Shown here: one piece after another, positions 17,123 to 25,618 of the stretch | Layout of the letters: every line of letters starts with the position of its first letter | Position numbering within the stretch: the first letter of the stretch is position 1 | Source: Allobosea sp. 117 | Lineage (GTDB): Bacteria; Pseudomonadota; Alphaproteobacteria; Rhizobiales; Xanthobacteraceae | Assembly: GCF_000702305.1 (NCBI RefSeq) | Contig: NZ_JNLC01000001.1 | Coordinates: 62,001 to 126,000 of the forward strand | Direction: 5' to 3' | Length of the DNA: 64,000 bases | Position numbers and translations under genes: made by a program | Notes under the pieces: generated by a model | The model's database searches: none | What the model was told of the DNA's origin: nothing | The model's input: the letters and a program-made list of their open reading frames with translations, nothing else

Positions 17123-18313
17123 ATGGCACAGGTCGAGCGAATGAGAGAGACGGAGAAGCCGTCATCGGACGCCGGAACGTCGGCGGTCGCCTTGACCTTG
17201 CTCAAGAAGCCGGAAGCCGAGGCGGCGCCGCCGTCGACGCCTGAGGCGGCGGTTCAGGCCGCGCCAGCGCGCCGGCGCTCGCGCCGTCCGCTGATCTTCG
17301 GCGGCATCCTCGCCGTGCTGCTTGTCGGCGGCGGCTGGTACGGGGTCGACTGGTGGCGGGTGGGGCGCTTCGAGGTCTCCACCGACGATGCTTATGTCGG
17401 CGCCGACACCACCGTGCTTGCCGCCAAGGTCGGCGGCTATGTGAAGAGCGTCGAGGTCGCGACCAACCAGCCGGTGAAGGCCGGCGACGTGATCGCGCGC
17501 ATCGACGACGGCGACTACGTGCTGGCACTGAAGGCGGCCGAGAACAAGATCGCGACGCAGCAGGCGGCGCTCACCCGCTTCGACGAGCAGATCAAGGCCG
17601 GGCAGGCGAGCGTCGACCAGTCCAAGGCGCAGCTCGTCTCCACGCAGGCGGAGCTGAAGCGCACGCAGCTCGAATTCGACCGCCAGGACCAGTTGGCGCG
17701 CTCCTCCTTTGCCAGCCGCTCGGCGCTCGACAATGCGCGCGCCGACCGCGACAAGGCGCAGGCGAGCGTCGACGCGGCGGATGCCGCCGTGACCTCGGCG
17801 CAGGCCGCAATCGCCGTGCTCGAGGCGCAGCGCGCCGAGGCGGTGCGGGTGCTCGACGAGTACCGCACGGCGCGCGACCAGGCGCAGCGCGATCTCGACT
17901 TCACCGTTGTGCGCGCGCCGGTCGACGGCGTCGTCGGCAATCGCGCGGTGCAGGTCGGCCAGCTCGTGCAGCAGGGGACGCGGCTCGCGGCGGTGGTGCC
18001 GCTTGGCGCGGTCTATGTCGATGCCAATTTCAAGGAGACCCAGCTCGGGCGGCTGCATCCGGGGCAGAGGGTGCGCGTCGAAGTCGATGCCTATCCGGAC
18101 GAGGATTTCGAGGGGCAGGTGCTCAGCGTCTCGCCGGCCTCCGGCTCGGTGTTCAGCCTGCTGCCGCCGGAGAACGCCACCGGCAACTTCACCAAGATCG
18201 TGCAGCGCGTTCCCGTGCGCATCGAGCTCGACGCCGCCGCCCTGGCCAAGCGCGAGCTCAGGCCCGGAATGTCGGTGACGACGGTCGTCGACACGCGCGG
18301 CAGCGCCTCCTGA
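17123..18313 (+). CDS. HlyD/EmrA-family membrane fusion protein
   Basis: A 396-residue periplasmic adaptor of a multidrug pump. A cytoplasmic N-terminal segment rich in Pro/Ala/Arg precedes one membrane helix (about residues 55-73). Then come the split biotinyl-lipoyl domain ('DAYVGADTTVLAAKVGGYV', 'VRAPVDGVVGNRAVQVGQLVQ'), a long alpha-helical hairpin (about 125-250) and a beta-barrel. It lies 26 bases before its MFS partner and shares its operator-controlled promoter. It would link the MFS protein to an outer-membrane channel encoded elsewhere. Confidence 0.92.
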   Translation: MAQVERMRETEKPSSDAGTSAVALTLLKKPEAEAAPPSTPEAAVQAAPARRRSRRPLIFGGILAVLLVGGGWYGVDWWRVGRFEVSTDDAYVGADTTVLAAKVGGYVKSVEVATNQPVKAGDVIARIDDGDYVLALKAAENKIATQQAALTRFDEQIKAGQASVDQSKAQLVSTQAELKRTQLEFDRQDQLARSSFASRSALDNARADRDKAQASVDAADAAVTSAQAAIAVLEAQRAEAVRVLDEYRTARDQAQRDLDFTVVRAPVDGVVGNRAVQVGQLVQQGTRLAAVVPLGAVYVDANFKETQLGRLHPGQRVRVEVDAYPDEDFEGQVLSVSPASGSVFSLLPPENATGNFTKIVQRVPVRIELDAAALAKRELRPGMSVTTVVDTRGSAS

Positions 18314-18339
18314 CGGGACGCGGCTGAGGAGACGGTCCC

Positions 18340-19914
18340 ATGGCCGACACGCTGACAGCTTCCGGCGGACGGGCGGTGCCGAGCACCGACGGGCGGCGCA
18401 TGTTCGCCTTCCTGTGCATGGTGTTCGGCATGTTCATGGCGATCCTGGACATCCAGATCGTCTCGGCCTCGCTCGCGGAGATCCAGGCCGGCCTTGCCGC
18501 CTCGTCGGACGAAATATCCTGGGTGCAGACCAGCTACCTCATCGCCGAGGTGGTGATGATCCCGCTCTCCGGGTTCCTGTCGCGCGCGCTCTCGACCCGC
18601 TGGCTGTTCGCCGCTTCGGCCGCCGGCTTCACCGTCATGAGCTTCATGTGCGCAACGGCGACGTCGATCGACCAGATGATCGTCTATCGCGCGCTGCAGG
18701 GCTTCCTCGGCGGCGGCATGATCCCGACCGTGTTCGCCGCCGCTTACTCGGTGTTCCCACGCGAGAAGCAGCCGATCGTGGCGCCGCTGATCGGGCTCGT
18801 GGCGACGCTGGCTCCGACCATCGGGCCGACCATCGGCGGCTATCTCACCGACCTGTTCTCCTGGCACTGGCTGTTCCTGGTGAACATCGTGCCGGGCATC
18901 TTCGTCATCATCGCCACCGTGACGCTGGTCGATTTCGACGAGCCCGATCTCGCTTTGCTCGACCGCTTCGACTGGTGGGGCCTGCTCTTCATGGCCGGCT
19001 TCCTCGGCAGCCTCGAATTCGTGCTGGAGGAGGGCCCGACCAACGACTGGTTCGAGGACGAGGCTATCCTCTTCTTCGCCATCGTCTGCGCCGTCTCGGC
19101 GATCGCCTTCTTCGCGCGGGTGTTCTCGGCGCGCGAGCCGGTGGTGGACCTGCGCGCCTTCGCCAACCGCAACTTCGCCGTCGGCTCGGTGTTCAGCTTC
19201 GTCGTCGGCATCGGCCTCTACGGGCTGACCTATCTCTATCCGCTCTATCTCGCCCGCGTGCGCGGCTACTCGGCGCTGATGATCGGCGAGACGATGTTCG
19301 TCTCGGGTCTTGCCATGTTCCTCTGCGCCCCGATCGCGGGGCGGCTGATGGGCAAGGTCGATCCGCGGCTGATGATCGGATTCGGCTTCGCCGCCTTCGC
19401 GCTGGGCACCTGGCAGGTGACCGGGCTGACCAAGGACTGGGACTTCTGGGAACTGCTGTGGCCGCAAATCCTGCGCGGCGTCGGCATCATGATGGCGATG
19501 ATCCCGATCAACAACATCTCGCTCGGCACGCTGCCGCCGGCGCAGCTCAAGAACGCCTCCGGCCTGTTCAACCTGATGCGCAATCTCGGCGGCGCGGTGG
19601 GGCTGGCGTTGATCAACACCGTGCTGAACGATCGCTGGGACCTGCATCTCGCCCGCCTGCACGAGAATGTGCAGTGGGCGAGCGAGGTCGCGGTGGAACG
19701 GCTCGACGCGATGACGCGCTCGTTCTCCGCGCTCGGGTCGGATGCTGACGCCGCCGCGCTCAAGACGCTCTCCGGGCAGGTGCGCATCCAGGCCGAGGTG
19801 ATGGCGTTCTCCGACGTGTTCCTCGTGCTGACAGTGCTGTTCGTCGCGCTCCTTCTCGCCTCGCCGCTGATGCGCCGGCCGGCGCCCGGCGGCGGCGGCG
19901 GCGGAGGGCACTGA
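18340..19914 (+). CDS. DHA2-family MFS multidrug transporter (EmrB-like)
   Basis: A 524-residue, 14-helix inner-membrane drug/proton antiporter. The N-terminal 'FGMFMAILDIQIVSASLAEIQ' and 'WVQTSYLIAEVVMIPLSG' are the DHA2 helix-1/2 motifs, and motif C ('APTIGPTIGGYL') confirms an antiporter. The family fits the EmrB/FarB group that works with HlyD-type adaptors. It ends in a Gly-rich tail. Expression is expected to be induced by a compound that releases the TetR protein. Confidence 0.93.
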   Translation: MADTLTASGGRAVPSTDGRRMFAFLCMVFGMFMAILDIQIVSASLAEIQAGLAASSDEISWVQTSYLIAEVVMIPLSGFLSRALSTRWLFAASAAGFTVMSFMCATATSIDQMIVYRALQGFLGGGMIPTVFAAAYSVFPREKQPIVAPLIGLVATLAPTIGPTIGGYLTDLFSWHWLFLVNIVPGIFVIIATVTLVDFDEPDLALLDRFDWWGLLFMAGFLGSLEFVLEEGPTNDWFEDEAILFFAIVCAVSAIAFFARVFSAREPVVDLRAFANRNFAVGSVFSFVVGIGLYGLTYLYPLYLARVRGYSALMIGETMFVSGLAMFLCAPIAGRLMGKVDPRLMIGFGFAAFALGTWQVTGLTKDWDFWELLWPQILRGVGIMMAMIPINNISLGTLPPAQLKNASGLFNLMRNLGGAVGLALINTVLNDRWDLHLARLHENVQWASEVAVERLDAMTRSFSALGSDADAAALKTLSGQVRIQAEVMAFSDVFLVLTVLFVALLLASPLMRRPAPGGGGGGGH

Positions 19915-19949
19915 TGGGGCGGGTGCTGCGTCTGTCGACACGGCGCCTC

Positions 19950-19978
19950 TTGCCACGAGGCGGGCAAGTCCGGTAAAC
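19950..19978 (+). promoter_or_regulatory. Candidate promoter of the leuA transcript
   Basis: TTGCCA, 17 bases, GTAAAC. The implied start near 19985 leaves about 30-40 bases before the leader peptide. The match is modest and other placements are possible. Confidence 0.35.
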
Positions 19979-20021
19979 ACGCGCCATCGAGAGCCTTCGC
20001 GAGAGCCGAGCCGTGACGCAC

Positions 20022-20114
20022 ATGTCCGCCCGCCGCACCGCGAACCCGGCCGCCAGGCGGATTCCGGGTGGCGCTCTCCTTTTGTCCGGTCTCCTTCTTC
20101 TTAGCCGCCCCTGA
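20022..20114 (+). CDS. Leucine-rich leader peptide upstream of leuA
   Basis: A 30-residue ORF ending LLLSGLLLLSRP, with seven leucines among residues 19-27. The codons are CTC, CTT, TTG then CTC, CTT, CTT, CTT: five of seven are CTT or TTG, which are rare in the surrounding genes (CTG and CTC dominate there). Stalling here during leucine shortage would change folding of the following hairpin. A GTG nine bases upstream (20013) is an alternative start; neither has a strong ribosome-binding site. It ends 130 bases before leuA. This is the classic layout of transcription attenuation and is too short to have been found by length-filtered gene calling. Confidence 0.78.
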   Translation: MSARRTANPAARRIPGGALLLSGLLLLSRP

Positions 20115-20149
20115 GGGCCGGCCGGGCTTGATGCCTGGGCGCTCAGGGG
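20108..20149 (+). promoter_or_regulatory. Attenuator hairpin of leuA
   Basis: CCCCTGAG at 20108-20115, which includes the leader stop codon, pairs perfectly with CTCAGGGG at 20142-20149. Inside, CCGGGC (20122-20127) pairs with GCCTGG (20133-20138, one G-U). A ribosome stalled on the leucine codons would cover or free the 5' arm. There is no T-run after the hairpin, so whether it acts by transcription termination or by sequestering the leuA ribosome-binding site is open. Confidence 0.6.
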
Positions 20150-20244
20150 ACGCCGCCGCTCCGACCTAGACAACAGCCAGACCTGATGTGCCGGACGAAG
20201 CCGAGATGCGGCTCCCGGTGCCCGCGACGAGAAGGAAGCCGTTC

Positions 20245-21816
20245 ATGTCCACCCGTTCCGATGCCGACCGCGTCGTCATCTTCGACACCACGCTGCGCGA
20301 CGGCGAACAGTGCCCCGGCGCCTCGATGACCTTCGAGGAGAAGCTCGATGTCGCCGAGCTGCTCGACGAGATGGGCGTCGACATCATCGAGGCGGGCTTC
20401 CCGATCGCCTCCAATGGCGACTTCGAATCCGTCGCCGAGATCGCCCGGCGTACCAAGCGGGCCGTGATCGCCGGCCTCGCCCGCGCCATCCCTGCCGACA
20501 TCGCCCGTGCCGGCGAGGCGGTGAAGCATGCGCAGCGCCCGCGCATCCACACCTTCGTCTCGACCTCGCCGATCCATCTCGAGCATCAGATGCGCAAGAC
20601 GCAGGAGCAGGTGATCGAGATCATCACCGCCACTGTCACGCAGGCCCGCAACCTCGTCGACAACGTCGAATGGTCGGCGATGGACGCGACGCGCACGCCG
20701 ATCGACTATCTGTCGCGCTGCGTGGAGACGGCGATCAAGGCCGGTGCCACCACGATCAACCTGCCCGACACCGTCGGCTACGCGACGCCCTCGGAATATG
20801 AGGTGATGTTCCGTCAGGTACGGGCCTATATCGCCGATCGCGTACCGAACGCCGATCAGATCGTCTTCTCAGCGCATTGCCACGACGATCTCGGGCTCGC
20901 GGTCGCCAACTCGCTGGCGGCGCTGGCTGGCGGCGCGCGGCAGATCGAGTGCACCATCAACGGCCTCGGCGAGCGCGCCGGCAACGCCGCGCTGGAAGAG
21001 GTGGTGATGGCGATCCGCACGCGCGGCGACGTGCTGCCCTACGCGACCGGCATCAATGCCGGCATGCTCACCCGCGCCTCCAAGATGGTGTCGGCGGTGA
21101 CGTCGTTCCCGGTGCAGTACAACAAGGCGATCGTCGGCCGGAACGCCTTCGCCCATGAGAGCGGCATCCACCAGGATGGCATGCTCAAGAACAACACCAC
21201 CTACGAGATCATGACGCCGGAGAGCGTCGGCGTCTCCAAGACCTCGCTGGTGATGGGCAAGCATTCCGGTCGCGCCGCCTTCCGCGACAAGCTGAAGGCG
21301 CTCGGCTACGAATTGGGCGAGAACGCGCTGAACGACGCCTTCGCGCGGTTCAAGGATTTGGCCGACCGCAAGAAGGTTGTCTATGACGAGGACATCGAGG
21401 CGCTGGTTGATCACGAGATCGCCGTCGCCCATGACCGGATGAAGCTGGTCTCGCTCACCGTCATCGCCGGCAGCCACGGCCCGCAGCGCGCCACCATGAA
21501 GATGGAGGTCGACGGCCACGTCATCACCGAGGAGGCGGCGGGCAACGGGCCGGTCGACGCCACCTTCAACTGCATCAAGGCGATCGTGCCGCATGCGGCG
21601 AAGCTGGCGCTCTACCAGGTGCACGCGGTGACCGAGGGCACGGACGCGCAGGCGGAGGTCTCGGTGCGGTTGGAGGAGGGCGACAAGGCGGTGACCGGCC
21701 GCGGCTCCGATCCCGACACGCTGGTCGCCTCGGCGCAAGCCTACATCATTGCGCTGAACAAGCTGCAGTCGAAGCGCCAGAGCGTGAACGCGCAGGCCCA
21801 GCCCGCGGCGGAGTGA
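20245..21816 (+). CDS. leuA: 2-isopropylmalate synthase
   Basis: A 523-residue enzyme catalysing the first committed step of leucine synthesis, acetyl-CoA + 2-oxoisovalerate to 2-isopropylmalate. The TIM barrel begins 'IFDTTLRDGEQCPGASM' and contains the metal motif 'SAHCHDDLGLAVANS' and 'NGLGERAGNAALEEV'. The C-terminal LeuA regulatory domain (about 395-505) gives leucine feedback inhibition. The ATG at 20245 follows AGAAGGAA; a GTG at 20188 would only add an unconserved extension. The upstream leader peptide adds transcript-level control. A strong terminator follows. Confidence 0.96.
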   Translation: MSTRSDADRVVIFDTTLRDGEQCPGASMTFEEKLDVAELLDEMGVDIIEAGFPIASNGDFESVAEIARRTKRAVIAGLARAIPADIARAGEAVKHAQRPRIHTFVSTSPIHLEHQMRKTQEQVIEIITATVTQARNLVDNVEWSAMDATRTPIDYLSRCVETAIKAGATTINLPDTVGYATPSEYEVMFRQVRAYIADRVPNADQIVFSAHCHDDLGLAVANSLAALAGGARQIECTINGLGERAGNAALEEVVMAIRTRGDVLPYATGINAGMLTRASKMVSAVTSFPVQYNKAIVGRNAFAHESGIHQDGMLKNNTTYEIMTPESVGVSKTSLVMGKHSGRAAFRDKLKALGYELGENALNDAFARFKDLADRKKVVYDEDIEALVDHEIAVAHDRMKLVSLTVIAGSHGPQRATMKMEVDGHVITEEAAGNGPVDATFNCIKAIVPHAAKLALYQVHAVTEGTDAQAEVSVRLEEGDKAVTGRGSDPDTLVASAQAYIIALNKLQSKRQSVNAQAQPAAE

Positions 21817-21837
21817 CGGCGCCCGTCCGTCGACATG

Positions 21838-21870
21838 GAACGGCCGGGGCTTGCCCCGGCCGTTCTGTTT
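21838..21870 (+). terminator. Rho-independent terminator of leuA
   Basis: A perfect 12-bp stem (GAACGGCCGGGG with CCCCGGCCGTTC), a four-base loop, then TGTTT. It begins 22 bases after the leuA stop codon and also sits just beyond the convergent Gln-rich gene. Confidence 0.9.
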
Positions 21871-21876
21871 CGAGAG

Positions 21877-23721
21877 TCACTGTGGCGGGAATGGCTGTCG
21901 TCCGCGCGGGTCGGGCTGACCGCCGTCTCCCGGCTGCGGCTGATCGGGACGCTGCTGCTGGCGACGCTGGGGCGGCGGCTGATCCGGCGCGCCCTGGCGG
22001 CGTCGCTCCATCTCCTGACGCCGCTGCTCCTGCTGTTGGCCGCGTTGCTGCTCGATTTCCTGCCGGCGCTGATCCTGCTGCTGGCGCCGCTGCTCCTGTT
22101 GCTGATTGCGCTGCTGCTCGATCTCCCGCCGGCGCTGGTCCTGCCGCTGGCGCTGCTGCTCCTGCTGCTGGCCACGCTGGCGCTCGATCTCCTGCCGGCG
22201 CTGGTCCTGCTGCTGGCGCCGCTGCTCCTGTTGCTGATTGCGCTGCTGCTCGATCTCCTGCCGACGCTGGTCCTGCTGCTGGCGCTGTTGCTCCTGCTGC
22301 TGGCCACGCTGGCGCTCGATCTCCTGTCGGCGCTGATCCTGCTGCTGACGCCGCTGCTCCTGTTGCTGATTGCGCTGCTGCTCGATCTCCTGGCGGCGCA
22401 GGTCCTGCTGCTGGCGGCGCTGCTCAGTTCCGGCTCCGGCCGGCGGAGCGGGCGCCATGCCGGGCGCGGCCGGGCGCTGCATATCGGGCCGCTGTCCTGC
22501 CGGGCCACCCTGATCGGGACGGGGCTGATCGGGACGGCCCTGCACCTGACCGGCGCGCTGCCGACGCTCGTCGCGCACCCGCTCGAGCTGGTCGCGGCGC
22601 TGCTCGATCGCCTGCCGGCGCTCGCGCTCGAGATCGTCGTTGCGCGTGGCCGCCTGCTGGCGCAGCTCCCTGATGCGGTCTGCCCGCTCGCGCTCGAGGG
22701 TCTGGAGGTCGCGCCGATAAGCGTCGCGGTCGGAAAAGCGACGTTCGCGCAGCTCGCGCCGGCGGCTCTCGTCGAGCGAGGTGAGGAGTGCCGCGGAGGG
22801 CGCCGCCAGGCCGCGTCGATCGCCCGGCACGTCGTCGCGCACATACTGGCGCACCACGACACGACGATCCGGCTCGACCGTTCGGGCGACGCGGGGCGGT
22901 GGCGGCAGCCGGTCGCCGAGCGTGATGCGCGGCGCGAAGACGCCGATCTGTCCGGCATTGTCGTCGTAGAAGAGATCGTCCTGCCGGTCGACATAGACGA
23001 TGTCGCGCGTAACGATGCGGGTGCGCACGACATTGTCGAAGGCCGTCGGGGGGAGCGCGCGGTTGACGTAATAGCCGTTCTCCCAGACCGGGTCGTATTC
23101 GTCGGTCGCGGCGCGCAGATAGACACTGATCTCGGGGATCGGCGCGGCATAGGCGGCAAGGTCCGTCTCGCCGAAATACTGGTCCTGCACGAAGACCCAG
23201 CTCTCCGCGATCGGCGGCTCGTAATATTGCGCGCGTCCGATGGCGAAGCCGGCACGCTCCGGGGCGACCGGCGCCCATCCGGTTCGGCCGCCGCCACGCC
23301 GCCAGGTCACCCAGGCCGGCGACCAGGTGTCGCCCGGCACCCAGAACCAGCCATAGGCCGGATCATAACCCCAGCGTCCGTAATGATAGGTCGCCCAGCC
23401 GAAGGGTTCGTCGGATTCCCAGTACGAGCCATAAGCGTCGGTCCAGACCCAGCGGCCCTCCTGATAAGGCCGCCAGCCGGCGCCGACATCGTTCGGGATG
23501 AAGACGTAGCGATAGTCGGGATGCTCGACCCAGGTGCCGTAATCGGCGAGCTGATCATAGAAAACGCGCACGTCCATGGGAGCGCCCGCGGAGGGAGGTC
23601 CGGCCTGCGAAAGTCGAGCCGGGGGCAGTGGGGTCTGGCCGTTCGCCGGGACCCCGAGCGAGCTCGCGAGAAAGCTTGCCGCCAGGCCCGCGATCAGCAG
23701 CGGGTGGTGAAGTTTGATCAT
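21877..23721 (-). CDS. Exported DUF6600-type protein with Gln/Arg-rich repeat tail
   Basis: A 614-residue protein. Residues 1-28 form a signal peptide. Residues 45-165 are rich in Trp, Tyr and Gly ('YGTWVEHPDYRYVFIPN', 'GWRPYQEGRWVW', 'GWATYHYGRWGY', 'GWFWVPGDTWSPAWVTWRRG'), the pattern of the DUF6600 family. The middle part (about 320-400) is charged and helical. Residues 420-590 consist of 22-residue Gln/Arg/Glu repeats likely to form an elongated coiled coil. The ATG at 23721 ('MIKLHHPLLIAG') gives a normal signal peptide. An EcfG-type promoter lies 38-62 bases upstream. Role unknown; a secreted or envelope stress protein is inferred. Confidence 0.8.
   Translation of the reverse strand: MIKLHHPLLIAGLAASFLASSLGVPANGQTPLPPARLSQAGPPSAGAPMDVRVFYDQLADYGTWVEHPDYRYVFIPNDVGAGWRPYQEGRWVWTDAYGSYWESDEPFGWATYHYGRWGYDPAYGWFWVPGDTWSPAWVTWRRGGGRTGWAPVAPERAGFAIGRAQYYEPPIAESWVFVQDQYFGETDLAAYAAPIPEISVYLRAATDEYDPVWENGYYVNRALPPTAFDNVVRTRIVTRDIVYVDRQDDLFYDDNAGQIGVFAPRITLGDRLPPPPRVARTVEPDRRVVVRQYVRDDVPGDRRGLAAPSAALLTSLDESRRRELRERRFSDRDAYRRDLQTLERERADRIRELRQQAATRNDDLERERRQAIEQRRDQLERVRDERRQRAGQVQGRPDQPRPDQGGPAGQRPDMQRPAAPGMAPAPPAGAGTEQRRQQQDLRRQEIEQQRNQQQEQRRQQQDQRRQEIERQRGQQQEQQRQQQDQRRQEIEQQRNQQQEQRRQQQDQRRQEIERQRGQQQEQQRQRQDQRRREIEQQRNQQQEQRRQQQDQRRQEIEQQRGQQQEQRRQEMERRRQGAPDQPPPQRRQQQRPDQPQPGDGGQPDPRGRQPFPPQ
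22030..22430. repeat. In-frame tandem repeat array, 66-bp units in a 132-bp higher-order period
   Basis: GCTGATTGCG recurs at 22101, 22233 and 22365, and GCC(A/G)CG at 22039, 22171 and 22303, each exactly 132 bases apart. Each period holds two 66-base units that encode alternating 22-residue types beginning QQRN and RQRG. The array is near-identical at DNA level, which points to recent unequal crossing-over or slippage. Confidence 0.9.
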
Positions 23722-23758
23722 GTCCGAACCTCGTGACGCAGACGTAGAGTGCGCCTTC

Positions 23759-23783
23759 AACGTCGGACGTTGAGGATCGTTCC
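23759..23783 (-). promoter_or_regulatory. EcfG-type promoter of the Gln-rich protein gene
   Basis: Minus strand: GGAAC, 16 bases, CGTT, an exact match to the general stress response consensus. The -10 element lies 38 bases before the ATG at 23721, the same geometry as the promoter of the PRC-barrel gene. It overlaps a perfect 8-1-8 palindrome (TCAACGTC-G-GACGTTGA, 23757-23773). Confidence 0.7.
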
Positions 23784-24055
23784 AGTCATATCAGTAATAA
23801 TGGAAATATTACGCCAATTGTGGCAAATTACGGCAGCAAAATGAACAAGTAAAATAGCGTTTCTCTGTGTTTCAGATGAGGGCTCATGTTTGAACGTCAA
23901 CAAACTCTCATGATGCTCGCGATAGTTTTCCTGGGCCGGAAGGTTCAGGGCTGCTCGACCCGTTGAGGTGGGTCGACGATGTCGCGCCTTATTCCTGCCG
24001 AGGCCGCTGGCGATAGTCCGCTCTCCTCACCAAGGGCCATGACGTGTCATGACGC
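23784..24055. other. AT-rich intergenic region between divergent genes
   Basis: The gap upstream of the Gln-rich gene is 334 bases; beyond the EcfG-type promoter it is AT-rich for about 110 bases, unlike its surroundings, and contains the dyad GTAATA-N7-TATTAC (23794-23812). The last 100 bases are ordinary GC-rich sequence leading to the DUF930 gene. No further ORF or RNA gene is apparent. Confidence 0.5.
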
Positions 24056-24796
24056 ATGACGCACGCTGCGACCGCTCCGGATGTCATGCTGCATGCGCGG
24101 GACCGGCGAGGGTCGCAATCTGACCCGAACACCGGCCGCCGTCGCGGCGCCGTCACGGGCATCGTCGGATCGGCCGCGCTCCATGCGGGGCTCCTGGCCA
24201 TGGCCGTGCTTCTGGCCGCCGCGCCGGTGCTGGAATCCTCGCGCGAGCCGGCGATGGAGGTCGAGGTGATCGGGGCCCGCGAACTCGCGGCGCTGCTGCC
24301 TGCCAAGCCGCCGCTTCCTGCCGGGCCGCTCGAAGAGGTGTTGCCGGGCGCGTCGTCGGCGCCGCCATCCGCCTCGCCGCACATGTCGCCGGCGCGCCCC
24401 TCGCAGCCGGACATGATCGAGGCATCGCGCATGCTGTCGGAGCGGGCGCTTGCCGATCCGCGCAGCCGCGGCACGCGGCGGGCGCTAACCGAGCTCACCG
24501 ACGAGGAGCGCATCGCCCAGCTCTGCGATCTGGAGGCGATGGAGCAGATCCACGCGTGGCGGCAAAGCTTCCAGCCCGACCGTCTCGTCGACTACGCCCG
24601 CGCCGACGCGCGGATGCAGGACAACACGCTTATCGCTTCGGGCGGAGCGTTCCGCAGCCATCTGCGCTGGTTCGAGGTGTCCTATCGCTGCGATCTCGAC
24701 GAGGGCATGCGCAAGGTCGTCGGCTTCGCCTTCCGGGTCGGGGATGAGATTCCACGCGAGGAATGGACGGCCCTGAACCTTCCTTCCCGGCATTGA
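24056..24796 (+). CDS. DUF930 domain membrane-anchored protein
   Basis: A 246-residue protein with a TonB-like layout: short basic cytoplasmic start, one membrane helix (about residues 34-56), Pro-rich periplasmic stretch (80-120), then the DUF930 domain ('RIAQLCDLEAMEQIHAW', 'NTLIASGGAFRSHLRWFEVSYRCDL', 'PREEW'). Two conserved Cys in the domain probably form a disulfide. DUF930 proteins are common in Hyphomicrobiales and have no known activity. No clear ribosome-binding site precedes the ATG at 24056; ATG 24086 is an alternative. It converges on pabC. Confidence 0.82.
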   Translation: MTHAATAPDVMLHARDRRGSQSDPNTGRRRGAVTGIVGSAALHAGLLAMAVLLAAAPVLESSREPAMEVEVIGARELAALLPAKPPLPAGPLEEVLPGASSAPPSASPHMSPARPSQPDMIEASRMLSERALADPRSRGTRRALTELTDEERIAQLCDLEAMEQIHAWRQSFQPDRLVDYARADARMQDNTLIASGGAFRSHLRWFEVSYRCDLDEGMRKVVGFAFRVGDEIPREEWTALNLPSRH

Positions 24797-24805
24797 AGCG
24801 GCGGT

Positions 24806-25618
24806 TCAGGGCCGGACGCCGCGTTCCATCTCCACCCCAGCGAACAGGGCGGCGCTGAGCGTGTCGAGGGTGTCCGTCGCCTGCATCCTCAAGGCGACGC
24901 CGTCGAGGGCGGTGACACGGCGGATGAAGCGCAGGCTGTTGGTCAGGAACACCGCGTCCGCCTCGCGCAGGTCTGAGGGACGCAGCGGCGCCTCGTCGAA
25001 GGCCAATCCTTGTCCGGCGGCGAGATCGGCAACCAAGGCACGGACGATGCCGGGCAGGCAGCCCTCGCGGAGCGGCGGCGTGACGAGGCGCCCGTCCTTC
25101 AGGATGAAGATGTTGGCGATGGTGCTGCAGGCGATCCGTCCGCCGGTGTTAAGCAGCAGCGCGTCGTCGGCGCCGCGCTCCGCCGCTTCGCGCGCCGCGA
25201 GAATGTTGTCGAGATAGTTCAGTGACTTGAGGCTGGCGGTCGGGGAGCGCTCGTTGCGCGGCGCGCCGGCGGTGACGAGCCTGGCCGGCTGACCGAGCAG
25301 GGCGGGGCTCCACGGCGCGGTGGTGACCACGACGGTCGGCGTGCCGGCGGTGGCGGGCCACAGGCCGCGCGCGGCGGTGCCACGAGTCACGGTGGTGCGG
25401 ATGATGGACGGCGCGGGACCGACCGCCGCATCCACGGCCGCCTCGACCGATGCCCGCAGCGCGCCGGGCTCGCCGATGCCTATGGCCTGCGCCGAGGAAA
25501 GCAGCCGCGCGAGATGGCGTTCGCGCGCGACCATCACGCCACCCAACGCAAGGGCGGTGTCGAACACGCCGTCGCCGAGCGTGAAGCCGCGGTCTTCGAC
25601 GCTGACGGTCGCGGTCAT
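24806..25618 (-). CDS. pabC: Aminodeoxychorismate lyase-type class IV aminotransferase
   Basis: A 270-residue PLP enzyme (fold type IV) expected to split 4-amino-4-deoxychorismate into p-aminobenzoate and pyruvate for folate synthesis. Typical blocks are 'FTLGDGVFDTALALGG', 'HLARLLSSA', 'SLKSLNYLDNILAAREA' (with the Schiff-base Lys) and 'GRIACSTIANIFILKDG'. Its ATG overlaps the pabA stop by four bases (ATGA), the sign of translational coupling. A branched-chain or D-amino acid aminotransferase is excluded mainly by this context. Confidence 0.88.
   Translation of the reverse strand: MTATVSVEDRGFTLGDGVFDTALALGGVMVARERHLARLLSSAQAIGIGEPGALRASVEAAVDAAVGPAPSIIRTTVTRGTAARGLWPATAGTPTVVVTTAPWSPALLGQPARLVTAGAPRNERSPTASLKSLNYLDNILAAREAAERGADDALLLNTGGRIACSTIANIFILKDGRLVTPPLREGCLPGIVRALVADLAAGQGLAFDEAPLRPSDLREADAVFLTNSLRFIRRVTALDGVALRMQATDTLDTLSAALFAGVEMERGVRP

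Noticed and set aside
18091-19980. 629-codon minus-strand frame
   Set aside because: Antisense to the MFS pump gene; no recognisable domain.
22030-22430. Possible CRISPR array
   Set aside because: The repeat is continuous coding sequence with 66/132-base units and no unique spacers; no cas genes are present.
21835-23736. 633-codon Leu-rich frame that looks like many membrane helices
   Set aside because: It is the reverse strand of the CAG/CTG-rich repeat array of the Gln-rich protein; CAG read backwards is CTG (Leu), so the hydrophobic look is an artefact.
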